A DNA stretch of 64,000 nt, taken from positions 3,038,001 to 3,102,000 of the forward strand of contig NC_133955.1 of assembly GCF_031877795.1 (NCBI RefSeq), written 5' to 3'. This document shows positions 11,258-22,572 of this stretch, one piece after another (positions within the stretch are counted from its first letter, which is position 1; each line of letters begins with the position of its first letter). The notes below the pieces were generated by a model, which was not told the DNA's origin, searched no databases, and saw only the letters and a list, made by a program, of their open reading frames with translations. This stretch comes from Strix aluco (Eukaryota > Chordata > Aves > Strigiformes > Strigidae). A program made the position numbers and the translations under genes.

Positions 11258-12357
11258 GGAGCGGGAGGGGCTTTCCCCCCGCAGCCCGGCGTGGCAGACC
11301 CCAGGACACTCGCCTTTCTCGTGACTGTTTCCATGACAAGCCCTTTGGGACCCTGCAGTGACCGACGCGAGGAGCAGCGATCTCTCTGGGACGGACGGAG
11401 GAAGGGCTGGGCCCGAGGAGGGCCAGCACGGCCGTTCGATGCAGTGCAGGAGGAAGACGTATTTATTATTTTTACGGTTGTGAAGCCTTCAAGCTCTTTC
11501 CTTTGCCAGCACCGTGCCCCGCTCTGTCCGGCCGCCTGGAGATGCTGATAGAGGAGAGGTCTGCAGAGCTGGTCCTGACGGAAAACTCCCCTCGAGCGCA
11601 CCGAAGGGCTTGGCACCCGCCATCCCAGCTTGCCCACAGGGCCCCTGAGGTGGCCCAGCCTGGAGGGAGCAGAGGTACCCTCCCAGCCTCGCTTTTCGGA
11701 GGGGCAGATGCCAGCCAGACCATCGTGGCTGTTTGCCTCCTCGCGGGGTCTCTGGGTGGCCAGGGGAGTTACGGGGTGCGGGCACAGTGGTGGGGTGGCA
11801 GCTCGGGAGGAATGGGGGGGTGGGAGAAGGGAGTGGCTGGGGAGAGGGGGGGACGGCGGCAGTGGGGGGACAGGGCAGGAGGTGGAGCCGGGGCTGGGGA
11901 CATGGTGGACGTCCCTGCAGCCTTGTCTGGGGGCCGCCGGAGCCCCCCACGGTGCTTCATGCCGCAGCCCAGCCTGGCCAGGAGCATTTTTGGAATTTGG
12001 CTTTTCAGCCCAATTTAGATTTGAGGAGTTTTTTTCCCTTTTCTTGACCCACCACCTTCTTGACAACCCCACCTGCCCCCCCTCCGTGTGGAAACCAAAT
12101 CCTCCCCCCCGGGGGAGAGCAGGGCTTGCCCAGAGGGTGGGCTCCCCTGAGGTGGGGAGGGGGGGACAAGAGCAAGGGGGTGGCATGTGCTGCCAGTGCC
12201 ACCAGCAGCCCTGCCCACACCCCCACCCGTGGGCAGGGGGCCAGGCAGGGACGCTGCCCGTCCCCCAAAGCGGGTTTTGGGGCTGTGTGATGCCCACACC
12301 CCCCCACACCCCCCTCCCCGCCTTCGCGATTTGTACGACTGCGGCCACTGCATCAGC

Positions 12358-12363
12358 AATAAA
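12358..12363 (+). other. LMOD1: Polyadenylation signal of LMOD1
   Basis: AATAAA about 1.1 kb after the LMOD1 stop codon, the first such signal downstream. The 3' UTR would be about 11258-12385, with the G-rich run at 12424 as a possible downstream element. Confidence 0.75.
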
Positions 12364-12654
12364 GCTCAGCCAACGCTTCCCCCGCCTCGGGGACGGGTCT
12401 GCACCCCCGGGGACCCCAGGGACGGGGGGGGGGGGGTGCAAGGCGGCGGGGGGGCGCGGGCCTTGTTTGGGAATGGGCTCAGCCCCCCCCCACCCCTGTC
12501 CCAGCACCCACAGCCCCACCACTGGGCCACCTGAACTGGGTGCACTGGGGTCACCCATGCAGCTACCCCGAACTGGGACCACCCAGACACCCCACACTGG
12601 GTGTCTGTGGTCACCCACTCACCCAGAGCCCCTCCCCCCCAAACGGGGCACCCT

Positions 12655-13560
12655 TGTGGCTGCTGGACACCCACAACTGGGCCACGTGGACACCCCAAAC
12701 CCCTGGGGTCACCCCGGGTCACCCCAAATGCCCAAGATCACCCAGGGTCACCCCAACCCCCTGGTGTCACCCAGAACTGGGCTCCCAGGCTCACCCCAAA
12801 CCACCTGGGGTCACCCAGGGCCACCCCAAATGCCTGGGATCACCCAGGCTCACCCCAACCCCCTGGGGTCACCCAGAACTGGGCACCCAGGGTCACCCCA
12901 AAACCCTGGGGTCACCCAGGGTCACCTCAACCCCCTTGGGGTCACCCAGAACTGAGCACCCAGGCTCACCCCAACCCCCTGGTGCCACCCGGAACTGGGC
13001 ACCCAGGGTCACCCCGAAACCCTGGGGTCACCCAGGGCCACCCCAAATGCCTGGGATCACCCAGGCTCACCCCAACCCCCTGGGGTCACCCAGAACTGGG
13101 CACCCAGGGTCACCCCAAAACCCTGGGGTCACCCAGGGTCACCTCAACCCCCTTGGGGTCACCCAGAACTGAGCACCCAGGCTCACCCCAACCCCCTGGT
13201 GCCACCCGGAACTGGGCACCCAGGGTCACCCCGAAACCCTGGGGTCACCCAGGGCCACCCCAAATGCCTGGGATCACCCAGGCTCACCCCAACCCCCTGG
13301 GGTCACCCAGAACTGGGCACCCAGGGTCACCCCAAAACCCTGGGGTCACCCAGGGTCACCTCAACCCCCTTGGGGTCACCCAGAACTGAGCACCCAGGCT
13401 CACCCCAACCGCCTGGTGCCACCCGGAACTGGGCACCCAGGGTCACCCCGAAACCCTGGGGTCACCCAGGGTCACCCCAAACCCCCCCCCCGGGTCACCC
13501 CAAACGCCCAAAATTACCCAGAGTCACCCCAAACCCCCCTGGGGTCACCCAGAACTGGGC
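12655..13560. repeat. 217-bp higher-order minisatellite downstream of LMOD1
   Basis: Built of short units around GGGGTCACCC organised into a 217-bp higher-order repeat. The identical phrase recurs at about 12955, 13172 and 13389, with a partial repeat up to 13606. Because 217 is not a multiple of three, the copies fall in different frames and no coding meaning is likely. Confidence 0.9.
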
Positions 13561-14130
13561 GAGGGGCCCTGCCGGGGCCGGTTTTGGGGTGCAGGCAGGC
13601 ACCTGAGTGGCCCCCGAGGGGTCCCCCCGCTGGCCTGGGGACCCCCCCCCCCCCAACGTACAGGGGCTTCGACGCCAAGCCGCGGCCCCCAAAACTGGGC
13701 AAAACGCCAATATTTGGGCATTTTGCAGGAGGGCAGCGCCTCACCCCGGGCACAACCGGGGGACCACGGACGGGCGGCCGGTACGACCCGGGGAGGGGGC
13801 GGGCGGGGGGGGGGATCCCCGCGCCCCCCACCCACCGCTCACCGGGAGGGACCGGGGCGGGGGGGTCACCGGCCGGCAGGGGGCGATGGGAGGTGCCGGC
13901 GAGCGGCCGGCAGGGGGCGGTCCCGGGAGCCGCACCGGGGCGGCGGGGCGCGGCGGCGGCCGCCAGGGAGCGCAGCGCGGCGGCGGCGGCGGCCGGTGTC
14001 AGAGGGGGGTGGCGGAGCCGCCGGGCCCCGCTCGGCGCTCGGTATCGCGGGGACGAGGCCAGACAAAAGGCGCGGCGGCGGGGCGATGGGCGGCGGGGCG
14101 GCGCCATGAGGAGGAGACGGCGGCGGAGAG

Positions 14131-17100
14131 ATGGCGGCGGCGGGCGGCGGCGGCGGCGGGGCGCGGCGGGGGCTGCTGAAGCGGAAACCGAACTTCACGC
14201 TGCAGGAGATCGACATCCTGATGAGCGAGGTGCTCAAGTACGAGCAGCTGCTCTTCGGCGCCGCCGCCAGCACCGTGAACGCCTACGAGAAGCAGAAGAT
14301 CTGGTGGCGCATCACCAACAAGATCAACGCCGCCGGCCGCAACCAGCGCGACATCGGCGAGGTGAAAAACCGCTGGCGGGGGCTGCGCCGCCGGGCCAAC
14401 GATAAAATCACCCGGCACCGGCAGGAGAGGCAGGGGCCCGCCGCTCGACCCGCCGTCAGACCCGGCAACGGCAACGGGAACGGTTCCGGGCCAGGCCCGC
14501 CGGAGCTCGGCCCCGGGCCCGCTGCCGGTTGGGGACAGCGCGGCGCCGCCGGCATCGACCCGCCGCTGCTCAGCGTCGAGGTGGTGGCACCGCACGGTGG
14601 GTGTGAGGGGCGGGGGGGGGCGGGACGGGGGCGGGGGGACCGGGGCACGGACATGGGGGCAGGGACGGGGACGTGGGAGGACCGGGACAGGTGCGTGGGG
14701 GGACCGGGACAGGGACACGGGGGACAGGGACAGGGACGTGGGAGGACCGGGACAGGTGCGTGGGGGGACCGGGACAGGGATACAGGGGACAGGGACACGG
14801 ACACGGGGGACTGGGACACGGGGGACTGGGACGGGGATGTGGGAGGACTGGGACAGGTGCGTGGGGGACTGGGACATGGACACAGGGGACAGGGACGGGG
14901 ACGTGGGAGGACCAGGACAGATGCGTGGGGGGACCGGGACAGGGATACGGGGGACAGGGACACGGACACGGGGGACTGGGACACGGGGGACTGGGACGGG
15001 GACGTGGGAGGACTGGGACAGGTGCGTGGGGGGACTGGGACATGGACACGGGGCCAGGGACATGGACACGGGGGACAGGGACACGGGGAACAGGGATGGG
15101 GACGTGGGAGGACCAGGACAGGTGCACGGGGGGACCGGGACATGGACACTGGGGACAGGGACACGGGGGACAGAGACAGGAACGTAGGAGGGCCGGGACA
15201 GGTGCGTGGGGGGACTGGGACAGGGATACGGGGGACAGGGACACGGACACGGGGGACTGGGACACGGGGGACAGGGACAGGGACGTGGGAGGACCGGGAC
15301 AGATGCGTGGGGGGACCGGGACATGGACACGAGGGACAGGGACACGGACACGGGGGACTGGGACACGGGGGACAGGGGCACAGGGGACAGGGACACAGAC
15401 ACGGGGGACCAGGACAGGGACATGGGGATGCTGGGATCAGGATGGAGGTGTGAAGGGACCAGGACATGGACATGGGGGACCGGGACAGGGACACAGGGAT
15501 GCTGGGACCAGGATGGGGGCGTGGAGGGACAGGGACAGGGACATGGGACACCAGAATCAGGACGTGGGGGGACCAGGACAGGGACACAGGGGGAAAGGAC
15601 AGGGACATGAGGGACTGGAGCAGGGACACGGGAGCACTGGGACCAGGACTGTGAGGGGGGCACTGGGGACCAGGACAGGGACAGAGGAGCACTGGGACCA
15701 GGACAGGTGCATGGAGGGACAGGGACGGGGACACAGGGGACCAGGACCAGGACACGGGGGGACCAGGACATTTTAGGGACACGGGGCACTGGGGCCAGGA
15801 TGTGGGGGACCAGGACACAGGTGTGGGGGACCAGGAGAGGGACATGGAGGACTCGGACAAGGACACAGGGGACCAGGACCAGGATGGGAGGGGACCAGGA
15901 CCAAGGCACTGGGACCAGGACAGGTGTGTGAAGGGACAGGGACAAGGACACAGGGCATCAGGACCAGGACAGGGACGCTGGGACTGTGACATGGGAGACC
16001 GGGATGTGGATACAGGGGACCAAGGCAGGGACACAGACGACTGGGACAGGGAGGGGGGGGACAGGGACACAAGGACACTGAAACAAGTGCATAGGGGGAC
16101 TGGGACAGGGGCAGGGACATGGGGGACAAGGACCAGGTCATGGGGGGACCAGGACACAGACACAGCAGAGCAGGACAGGGACACAGGACTGGGACAGGGA
16201 CACAGGGGACTGGGACAGGGATGTGGCGGGACAGGGACCAGGACGTGGGGGGACATGGACCAGGATGTGGGGAGACCAGGACCGTGTCAGGGGCACCGGG
16301 ACCAGGATGTGGGGGCCCAGGGCAGGGACATGGATGACTGGGAAAGGGATGTGGGGGGACAGGGACGTGGGGACACTGGGACCAAGACAGGTGCATGGAG
16401 GAACTGGGACATGGAGGACCAGGATAGGGACATGGAGGGGACATATAGACGCAGGAGAGGACAGGGGCATGGAGGACTGGGACAGGGATGTGGGGGGACC
16501 AGGGTAGGGACATGGGTGACAGGGACATGGGAGGACAAGGACAGGGACATAGGAGACAGGGACAGCAACAGGGGCACTGGGACCAGGACAGGAGGATACT
16601 GGGATCCAGCCAGGGACATGAGGCATGGAACCAGGACAGGGGCAAGGGACAGGGCACCGGGGCAGGGGACCAGGGCAGGGCCAGGAGCACCGAGACGAGG
16701 TCAGGGACATGGGGGGACCTGGGCCAGGACAGGGAACCGGCACCGGGACAGGGATGGGGGTGGCGAGGCTGGGACAGGAGCATGAGGGGACCAGGATCAG
16801 GACAGGAACATGGGGTGACATGGCCCAGGAGAGGGACTAGGGACAGTGGCACTGGGATCAGGACAGGAGGATACCAGGGTCAGGCCAGGGATTAGGACAG
16901 GGACAAGGGACAGGGGGTACCGGGACCAGGACAGGGATAAGAGGGGGCTGGGAACAGGGTGGGGACATGGTGGGATTGGGACAGTGACATGGGCAGGACC
17001 AGGACAGGGACAAAGGATGTGGGGGGACCAGCACAAGAGAGTTACTGAGACCAGGACAGGGACACATGGGGACCGGGACAGGGACATGGGGTACCGGGAC

Positions 17101-17940
17101 CACGCAGGGACATGGGGGCACCACATTCAGGACAAGGATGTGGGAGTGCTGGGACCGGGAGAGGGACGAGGGACATGGGATGGGGCTGAACCACAATGAG
17201 GGACACGGGGCGATGGGGCTACGTCCGTAGAGATGGGAGCGGGACTGGGCACGGGAGAGGGGACGTGGGAGTACGGGGATGGGGACAAGGACGGAGCAAG
17301 CAGAGGCAGAAGGGGGGGGCCGGGTCGCTCGGCCGTGGGGCGCAGGGGACATTGTGGGGTCCCGCCAGCTGCCCTGTGTCCTCCCGCAGGCGTCAAGGAG
17401 GAGGCGGTGAAGGAGGAGCCGGTGGAGGTGAAGACCGAGCCCTTCCCCGGCCCGGCTGCCGACAGCGTCCCCGGCCGCGGCGCTGAGCGCCGGCTACCCC
17501 GCACCGGCATCCGCTCGCCCGGCGAGCTGTGCGAGGGCTGGAGCCGGAGCCCCCCGCGCCCCGCGCCCCCCGAACTCTCCCTCGGCGACCTGGGCGGGCA
17601 GCAGGAGCCGTTGGGCTCCGATTTCCCCAGCATCCTCTTCGAGCAGGAGGCCGAGCATCTCAATAACTGCGGCGCGGGCGAACCGGGACCTCCGGGGACG
17701 ACGGGGCTGTCGGACGGGGCAACCGACAGCCCCCAGCTCACCCCGGCCGAAAAACGCATCGTGCAGTCGAACGAGCGGCTGGTGCAGGAGATGCGGGCTT
17801 TCCGACGGGAGTACGCCGAGAGCCGCCGGGAAACCACCTCGGTCCTGCGCGGCATCGCCCAGGCGCTGGGCGGCCTCAGCCGCAGCCTGGCCGAAATCCG
17901 TGACCTCTACCTCCGGGGGCAGGTGGTCCCCAAACCCTGA
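14131..17940 (+). CDS. Myb/SANT-like DNA-binding domain protein (MSANTD/NAIF1 type)
   Basis: Two exons, 14131-14596 and 17390-17940, encode 338 residues. The donor is CACG|GTGGGT and the acceptor is CCTCCCGCAG, and phase 1 joins cleanly. Residues about 10-90 form a Myb/SANT-like trihelical domain (KPNFTLQEIDILMSEVLKYE, then EKQKIWWRITNKINAAGR and GEVKNRWRGLRRRANDKI), of the type shared by MSANTD proteins, NAIF1 and Harbinger-derived DNA-binding proteins. Exon 2 begins with sumoylation-type sites (VKEE twice, VKTE) and ends in a predicted coiled coil (NERLVQEMRAFRREYAESRR) suited to dimerisation. A nuclear DNA-binding regulator is inferred. I cannot assign an orthologue, and it does not match MYPOP, MSANTD4 or NAIF1 as I remember them. 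It lies between LMOD1 and SHISA4, where human has no such gene to my knowledge. The upstream region is CpG-rich, consistent with a promoter. Confidence 0.88.
14630..17330. repeat. GGGACA-type minisatellite filling the Myb/SANT gene intron
   Basis: About 2.7 kb of degenerate repeats such as GGGACAGGGACACGGGGGAC, with local higher-order copies of 200-300 bp, occupy almost the whole intron (14597-17389). Runs of G at short spacing on the transcribed gene's sense strand could fold as G-quadruplexes. Confidence 0.93.
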
Positions 17941-18076
17941 CCCCCCCACGCAGCTGGCTGTGTGCGCCCGTGGCCGGCGGGGACCGCCCTGGGGACACCT
18001 TTTCCCCCCTGCCCCAGCGCCCGCCTTGCTTCTTTTATTAATTTTTTTTTTTTTTTCCCCCCTTCCATCCCACTTC

Positions 18077-18082
18077 AATAAA
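18077..18082 (+). other. Polyadenylation signal of the Myb/SANT gene
   Basis: AATAAA 137 bp after the stop codon, following a T-rich stretch. Confidence 0.8.
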
Positions 18083-18180
18083 ACTCAAGAGCTGCCCCCC
18101 CCCGCCTCCTCCCTCCCTGGGCTTGTTGCAGGGTTTTGGGGGCGATGGGGCTCATGGCTCATGGGGCAGCGGTTTGCTCC

Positions 18181-18695
18181 CGGGGGGGGGGGGGGGGGGG
18201 AGCGGTTTCTCTGTGGCTTTTCCCCCCCCACCGGGAACAATGGACTCGTCAGTCCCAAATTTAGCCGGTGGCTGGGGCCCCCCCCTCGCAGCGGTGGTGC
18301 GGGGCGGGTGGTGAATCACAGCGGAATTTGCCGTCCAAAATAGCCGGGGTGAATCACCCCCCCCCCGCGCCCGCTCCTCGCCGCCTGCTGCGGTGGGAGA
18401 CGGGTCCCGGCTCCGGCGATGAGGAACCAGGGTGGGGGCGGGCGGAGGAATTGGCCTTGCGCCCACAGCCCCCACCCTAAAGCTGAATCTGCCGCTTTCT
18501 GACCCGAAATCCTGCTGGGGTTGGTTTCACATCCCGGTTCGGAGCTGGGGGGGGGGGGGGGGGGGGGGGGGGGCGGGCAGCGGACCCCCTGGTTTGGTGG
18601 GAATTGCCCATCCCAACCCAGTTTTTGGAGGGAGAAGCCCCCAGATTGGAAGGTGAAGGGGGGAAAGTCGCACCCCCCCCCCCCCCCCCCCCCGT
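18181..18695. repeat. Long G and C homopolymers between convergent genes
   Basis: G runs of about 20 near 18181-18200 and about 27 near 18547-18573, and a C run of about 22 near 18672-18693. Lengths of such runs are unreliable in assemblies. They separate the 3' ends of the Myb/SANT gene and SHISA4. Confidence 0.85.
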
Positions 18696-18781
18696 TACAG
18701 CTCCCCGGGGGGGGCCGTGGGGCTCTGCCCCCCACCTCCGAGCCACCGAGACGACACCAGGGTTTGGGGCACAAGATGTGG

Positions 18782-18787
18782 TTTAAT
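18782..18787 (-). other. SHISA4: Polyadenylation signal of SHISA4 (ATTAAA)
   Basis: Minus-strand ATTAAA about 340 bp after the SHISA4 stop codon, the common variant hexamer. It gives a tail-to-tail arrangement with the Myb/SANT gene. Confidence 0.65.
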
Positions 18788-19129
18788 GCCAACGCCGGGG
18801 CGGGAGAAGGGCCAGGCCCGAATCCGGGGTGCAGGGGTGCAGCGATTCCCGGCCCTCGGGGACCCTCCCCCGGGCACCACCCCCGCCACGGGTACAACGG
18901 GGCCGTTGGCACCCGGAGCCGGGGCGGAGGCGCCCACAAAGGGCCCAGTGTGCGGGACAAGAGCCGCCCTGTGCTGCTGGCACCGGGTCACCCCGGGACA
19001 GCCGGGAAGGGCCCGATCCGGCCCCAGCCGGGGCACCCTCCTGGCTCCAGGGGGGGGGCGGGATGGGGGTCCCCAGCCCAACCCCGCTGGCCGGCGGCGG
19101 GAGGAGGGTGCTGGGGTCCCCGCGGGTGC

Positions 19130-22100
19130 TCAGACTCCGGGGTAGCCGGGCTGTGCCGGGGCGTAGGGTGGAGGCGCTGCGGGGGGGAGCGGGATGGGGG
19201 TGTCAGCCCCTGCAAGGCCACCGTGGCCCCCCCCTGGGGAATAGGGGGGTTCCCCACACACACACTCCCCCCCCCCGGTGCTCACCTGTGGGGTTGTAGA
19301 CGGGGGGGCCAGAGGGGTACAGCGGGTACTGGGCGGCGGGGGCCGGCCGGCGGGTACATGGCCATGGGGGCGAAGCCGGGCTGGGGGGGCATGGGGCCGG
19401 CTTTGGGGTCCATGGGGAAGGGGGCTGGGGGGGCCGCGGGGGGGTAACTGGACAGTGGGATCTCCAGGCCTGCGGAGAGATGGGGTGAGGGCTGCGGCAC
19501 CCCGACACGGGGACAGGGCCGGGGGCAGGTGTCTGTGGCCCTCGGGGGGGGGGTAGGGAGGGGCGGGTGGGCACTGGGGTGTGATGTCAGCAGCACCCCC
19601 CAGTGCCCTCCCCCACCACCCAAGTGCCCCTCCCGCACCCTCAGCATCCCCCTCGCCCCCCCAAATCCTCCCACCCTGTATCTACAGGACCCCTCCCGCA
19701 CCCCCTCCCCTGCATCCCCCCCCCCCATCCCTGCACCCCACAGCCCCCCCACCCCGCACCCCAGCCCCCCACCTTGCAGGGGGGTGCGCAGGTGCTGCCG
19801 GCGCTGGTACAAGTAGCAGCAGGAGCACATGAAGCAGCAGACGATGGTGGTGACGATGGCGATGAAGAGCACACGGCCGAGGCGATGCCCGCGATGTCTT
19901 GGGGCTGTGCGACACCGTGGGGACGTGGCGGGGGGGCACCCGGGCAGAGCCCCCCCCCCCGTCACCGCAGGGTACCTCCCCCCACCCCCAGTCACACCAG
20001 TGCCCGAAGCACCGAGGGGCACCCGTGGAGCACCCACCTGGGGACCGGAGGGACAGGGACGTCCAGAGAAGCACCCAGTGCCCAGCACCACTGCCCAGTG
20101 CCCAGCACCCAGTGCCCAGCACCACTGCCCAGTGCCCAGCACCCAGTGACCAGCACCCAGTGCCCAGTGACCAGCACCCAGCACCAGTGACCAGCACCCA
20201 CTGCCCAGTGACCAGCACCCAGCACCAGTGACCAGCACCCACTGCCAGTGCTCAGCTCCCAGTGCCCAGCACCACTGCCCAGTGCCCAGCACCCAGTGCC
20301 CAACACCCACTGCCCAGTGACCAGCACCCAGTGACCAGCACCACTGCCCAGTGACCAGCACCCACTGCCCAGTGCTCAGCTCCCAGTGCCCAGCACCCAG
20401 CACCAGTGCCCAGCACCCAGCACCAGTGACCAGCACCCAGTGCCCAGCACCCAGCACCAGTGACCAGCACCCACTGCCCAGTGCCCAGTGCCCAGCACCC
20501 AGTACCAGTGCCCAGGGCCCAGCACCAGCACCCAATACCCCTGCCAGCACCCAGTATCAGTGCCCAGCACCCAGTACCAGTGGCCAGCACCCACTGGCCA
20601 GCACCATGTACCAGCACCCAATACCCCTGCCCAACACCCATTACCCCTGCCCAGCACCCAGTGCCCAGCACCCAGTATCAATGCCCAGCACCCAGTATCA
20701 GTGTCCAGTACCCACTGCCCAGCACCTCATACCAGCACCCATTACCACCGCCCAGCACCCAGTGCCCAGCACCATTGCCCACCACCTAGTACCAGTGCCC
20801 AGCACCCACTGCCCAGCACCATCACCCAGTACCAGCACCCAGCACCATCACCCAGTGCCAGCACCCAGCATCCAGTCCCCAGGGCCCAGTACCCAAAGAC
20901 AAGCCCCCATCGCTGAGGCTCAGCACCCAGCACCCGTCACTGAGGCTCAGCACCCATGGCCGCGGCCAGCACCCAAAGGCACCTGAAGGCGAGGCAGTGG
21001 CGCTGCTGCAGGGGGTCGCGGCAGCAGTAGCGCTGGTGGCACGTGCCGCAGCAGAAGGCGAGGAGCTCGCAGTCGAAGCCGGGGTGCCACGAGCCGTTCC
21101 TGTCCACGTACCACAGGCAGTCCTCGCCCCCCGCCGCTGGGGACAGCCGCCCGTCACCGGGGCCTCGGGGCACCCACACACCCGCCGCGGCGCCAGCACC
21201 AGCCCACGTCCTCTGTTCCCCGATGGTGGCTCAGGGGGACGGCCCGTACCCCACTGCGTCCTGCCCCCGGATCCCCCGCCCTGTACCCCACTCCAGCCTG
21301 CCCCACATCCCCCTGTACCCCACTTTATCCTGCCCCACACCCCTCCATACCCTGCTCCATCCTGCCCCCTGTACCCCACTCCATTCTGCCCCACGTACCC
21401 CTACACATCCCGCTCCATCCTCCCCCTGTACCCCACTTTATCCTGCTCCATGTCCCCCCATACCCCACTCCATCCTGCCCCACATCCCTCCATACCCTGC
21501 CCCCATGTACCCCTCATACCCTGCCCCATCCTGCCCCACATCCCCCTGTACCCCACTTCATCCTGCCCCACACCCCTCCATACCCTGCTCCATCCTGCCC
21601 CCCTGTACCCCACTTTATCCTGCCCCACGTCCCCCCATTCCCTGCTCCATCCTGCCCCCCTGTACCCTACTCCATCCTGCCCCACATCCCCCCTGTACAC
21701 TGCTGCATCCTGCCCCCCACATCCCCCCCCCGTACCCCACTCCATCCTGCCCCACGTACCCCTACACACCCTGCTCCATCCTGCCCCCGTGTCCCCCCCA
21801 CACTCTGCCCCATCCTGCCCCACATCTCCCCACACCCCACTCCATCCTGCCCCACAGCCTTGCGGACCCCGCTCCCTCTCACCCAGCCCCCAGACCCCCC
21901 CCCAGGCCGCCCCCCGCCCTCCCCAGTTGCCCCAGTGACGCCTCCCAGCTCTATTCCTGGCCGGAGTCACCTGCGCTCCCAGAAATAGCCCCGGGACGAG
22001 GCCCGGGGGGCGGCTGGAGGCGGGGCGGGGGGGGGGGGACACGGGACCTGGAAGCCACCGGCGTTGGGCTCCTTCCCTCGGGGTTTCCACTTCGCTCCCC

Positions 22101-22572
22101 ACCGGCTCCAAGTGGCTTCTCCGGGGTCTCCTCTGGGGGTTCACCCACCGCCCAAACGGGACCCCCGGCAGCTCGGAGCCAAGTGGGGAAACTGAGGCAC
22201 CCACCCCCCCCCCCCCCCCCCGCGACTCGAGTGGCCACCGGCTCCCTGCACGCTGCTCCCGGGGGCAAGCGGCTCTCGGGACACCCCGAAAGTGGCAAAT
22301 GGGGGGCGGTGGGGGGGGGGGTGGGACACGACAGCGCCCAGTGGGACACGTTGGTGCGAGCAACCCCCGTGCCAAGGGCCCGTGTGCTGGCGCAGGGCAC
22401 GGGCACAGCCGGTGGCACCGGGTTCCCCCCCGAGGTGGCACCGCCACACGCCCCCCCCACCCCCCCCGCGATGCCCCGGGACCCCCCCGTGTCTCTTACC
22501 CAGCGAGGCGGCCACGGCCACCAGCACGGTCCCGGCCAGGGGCCACCCGCTGCCGGTGCCGCCGGGCCCCAT
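19130..22572 (-). CDS. SHISA4: Protein shisa-4, with apparent one-base indels
   Basis: Single-pass membrane protein with a cysteine-rich ectodomain and a proline-rich cytoplasmic tail. Shisa proteins modulate receptors, but the role of SHISA4 is little known. Five exons: 22572-22500 (signal peptide, LAGTVLVAVAASL), 21136-20983 (GEDCLWYVDRNGSWHPGF, then CCGTCHQRYCCRD), 19904-19773 (membrane segment IVTTIVCCFMCSCCYLYQRR), 19469-19286 (DPKAGPMPPQPGF, YPLYPSGPPVYNPT) and 19176-19130 (PPPYAPAQPGYPGV, with a PPPY WW-binding motif). All splice sites are canonical and the phases agree with human. The summed length is 590 bases, and restoring the frame gives 196 residues against 197 in human. Three one-base length changes are apparent: one base missing near 19896, one missing near 19871, and one extra in the G run at 19338-19342. 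Since everything else is conserved, sequencing error is more likely than a pseudogene. Confidence 0.92.
20060..20925. repeat. CCCAGCACC minisatellite in SHISA4 intron 2
   Basis: Nearly 0.9 kb of short units such as CCCAGCACCCAGTGCCCAG. The array runs almost up to the exon 2 donor at 20982. Confidence 0.93.
21270..21870. repeat. Minisatellite in SHISA4 intron 1
   Basis: About 0.6 kb of units such as TACCCCACTCCATCCTGCCC, unrelated to the array in intron 2. Confidence 0.92.

Noticed and set aside
12540-13606. Proline/histidine-rich frames downstream of LMOD1
   Set aside because: The 217-bp repeat is not a multiple of three, so frames shift between copies; it follows the LMOD1 polyadenylation signal.
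15773-16852. Long open frames through the GGGACA array, proline/serine-rich on the minus strand
   Set aside because: They are by-products of a stop-poor tandem repeat inside an intron and occur in several frames at once.
19130-22572. SHISA4 as a processed pseudogene
   Set aside because: All introns and splice sites are present and synteny is conserved, so it is not retrocopied.
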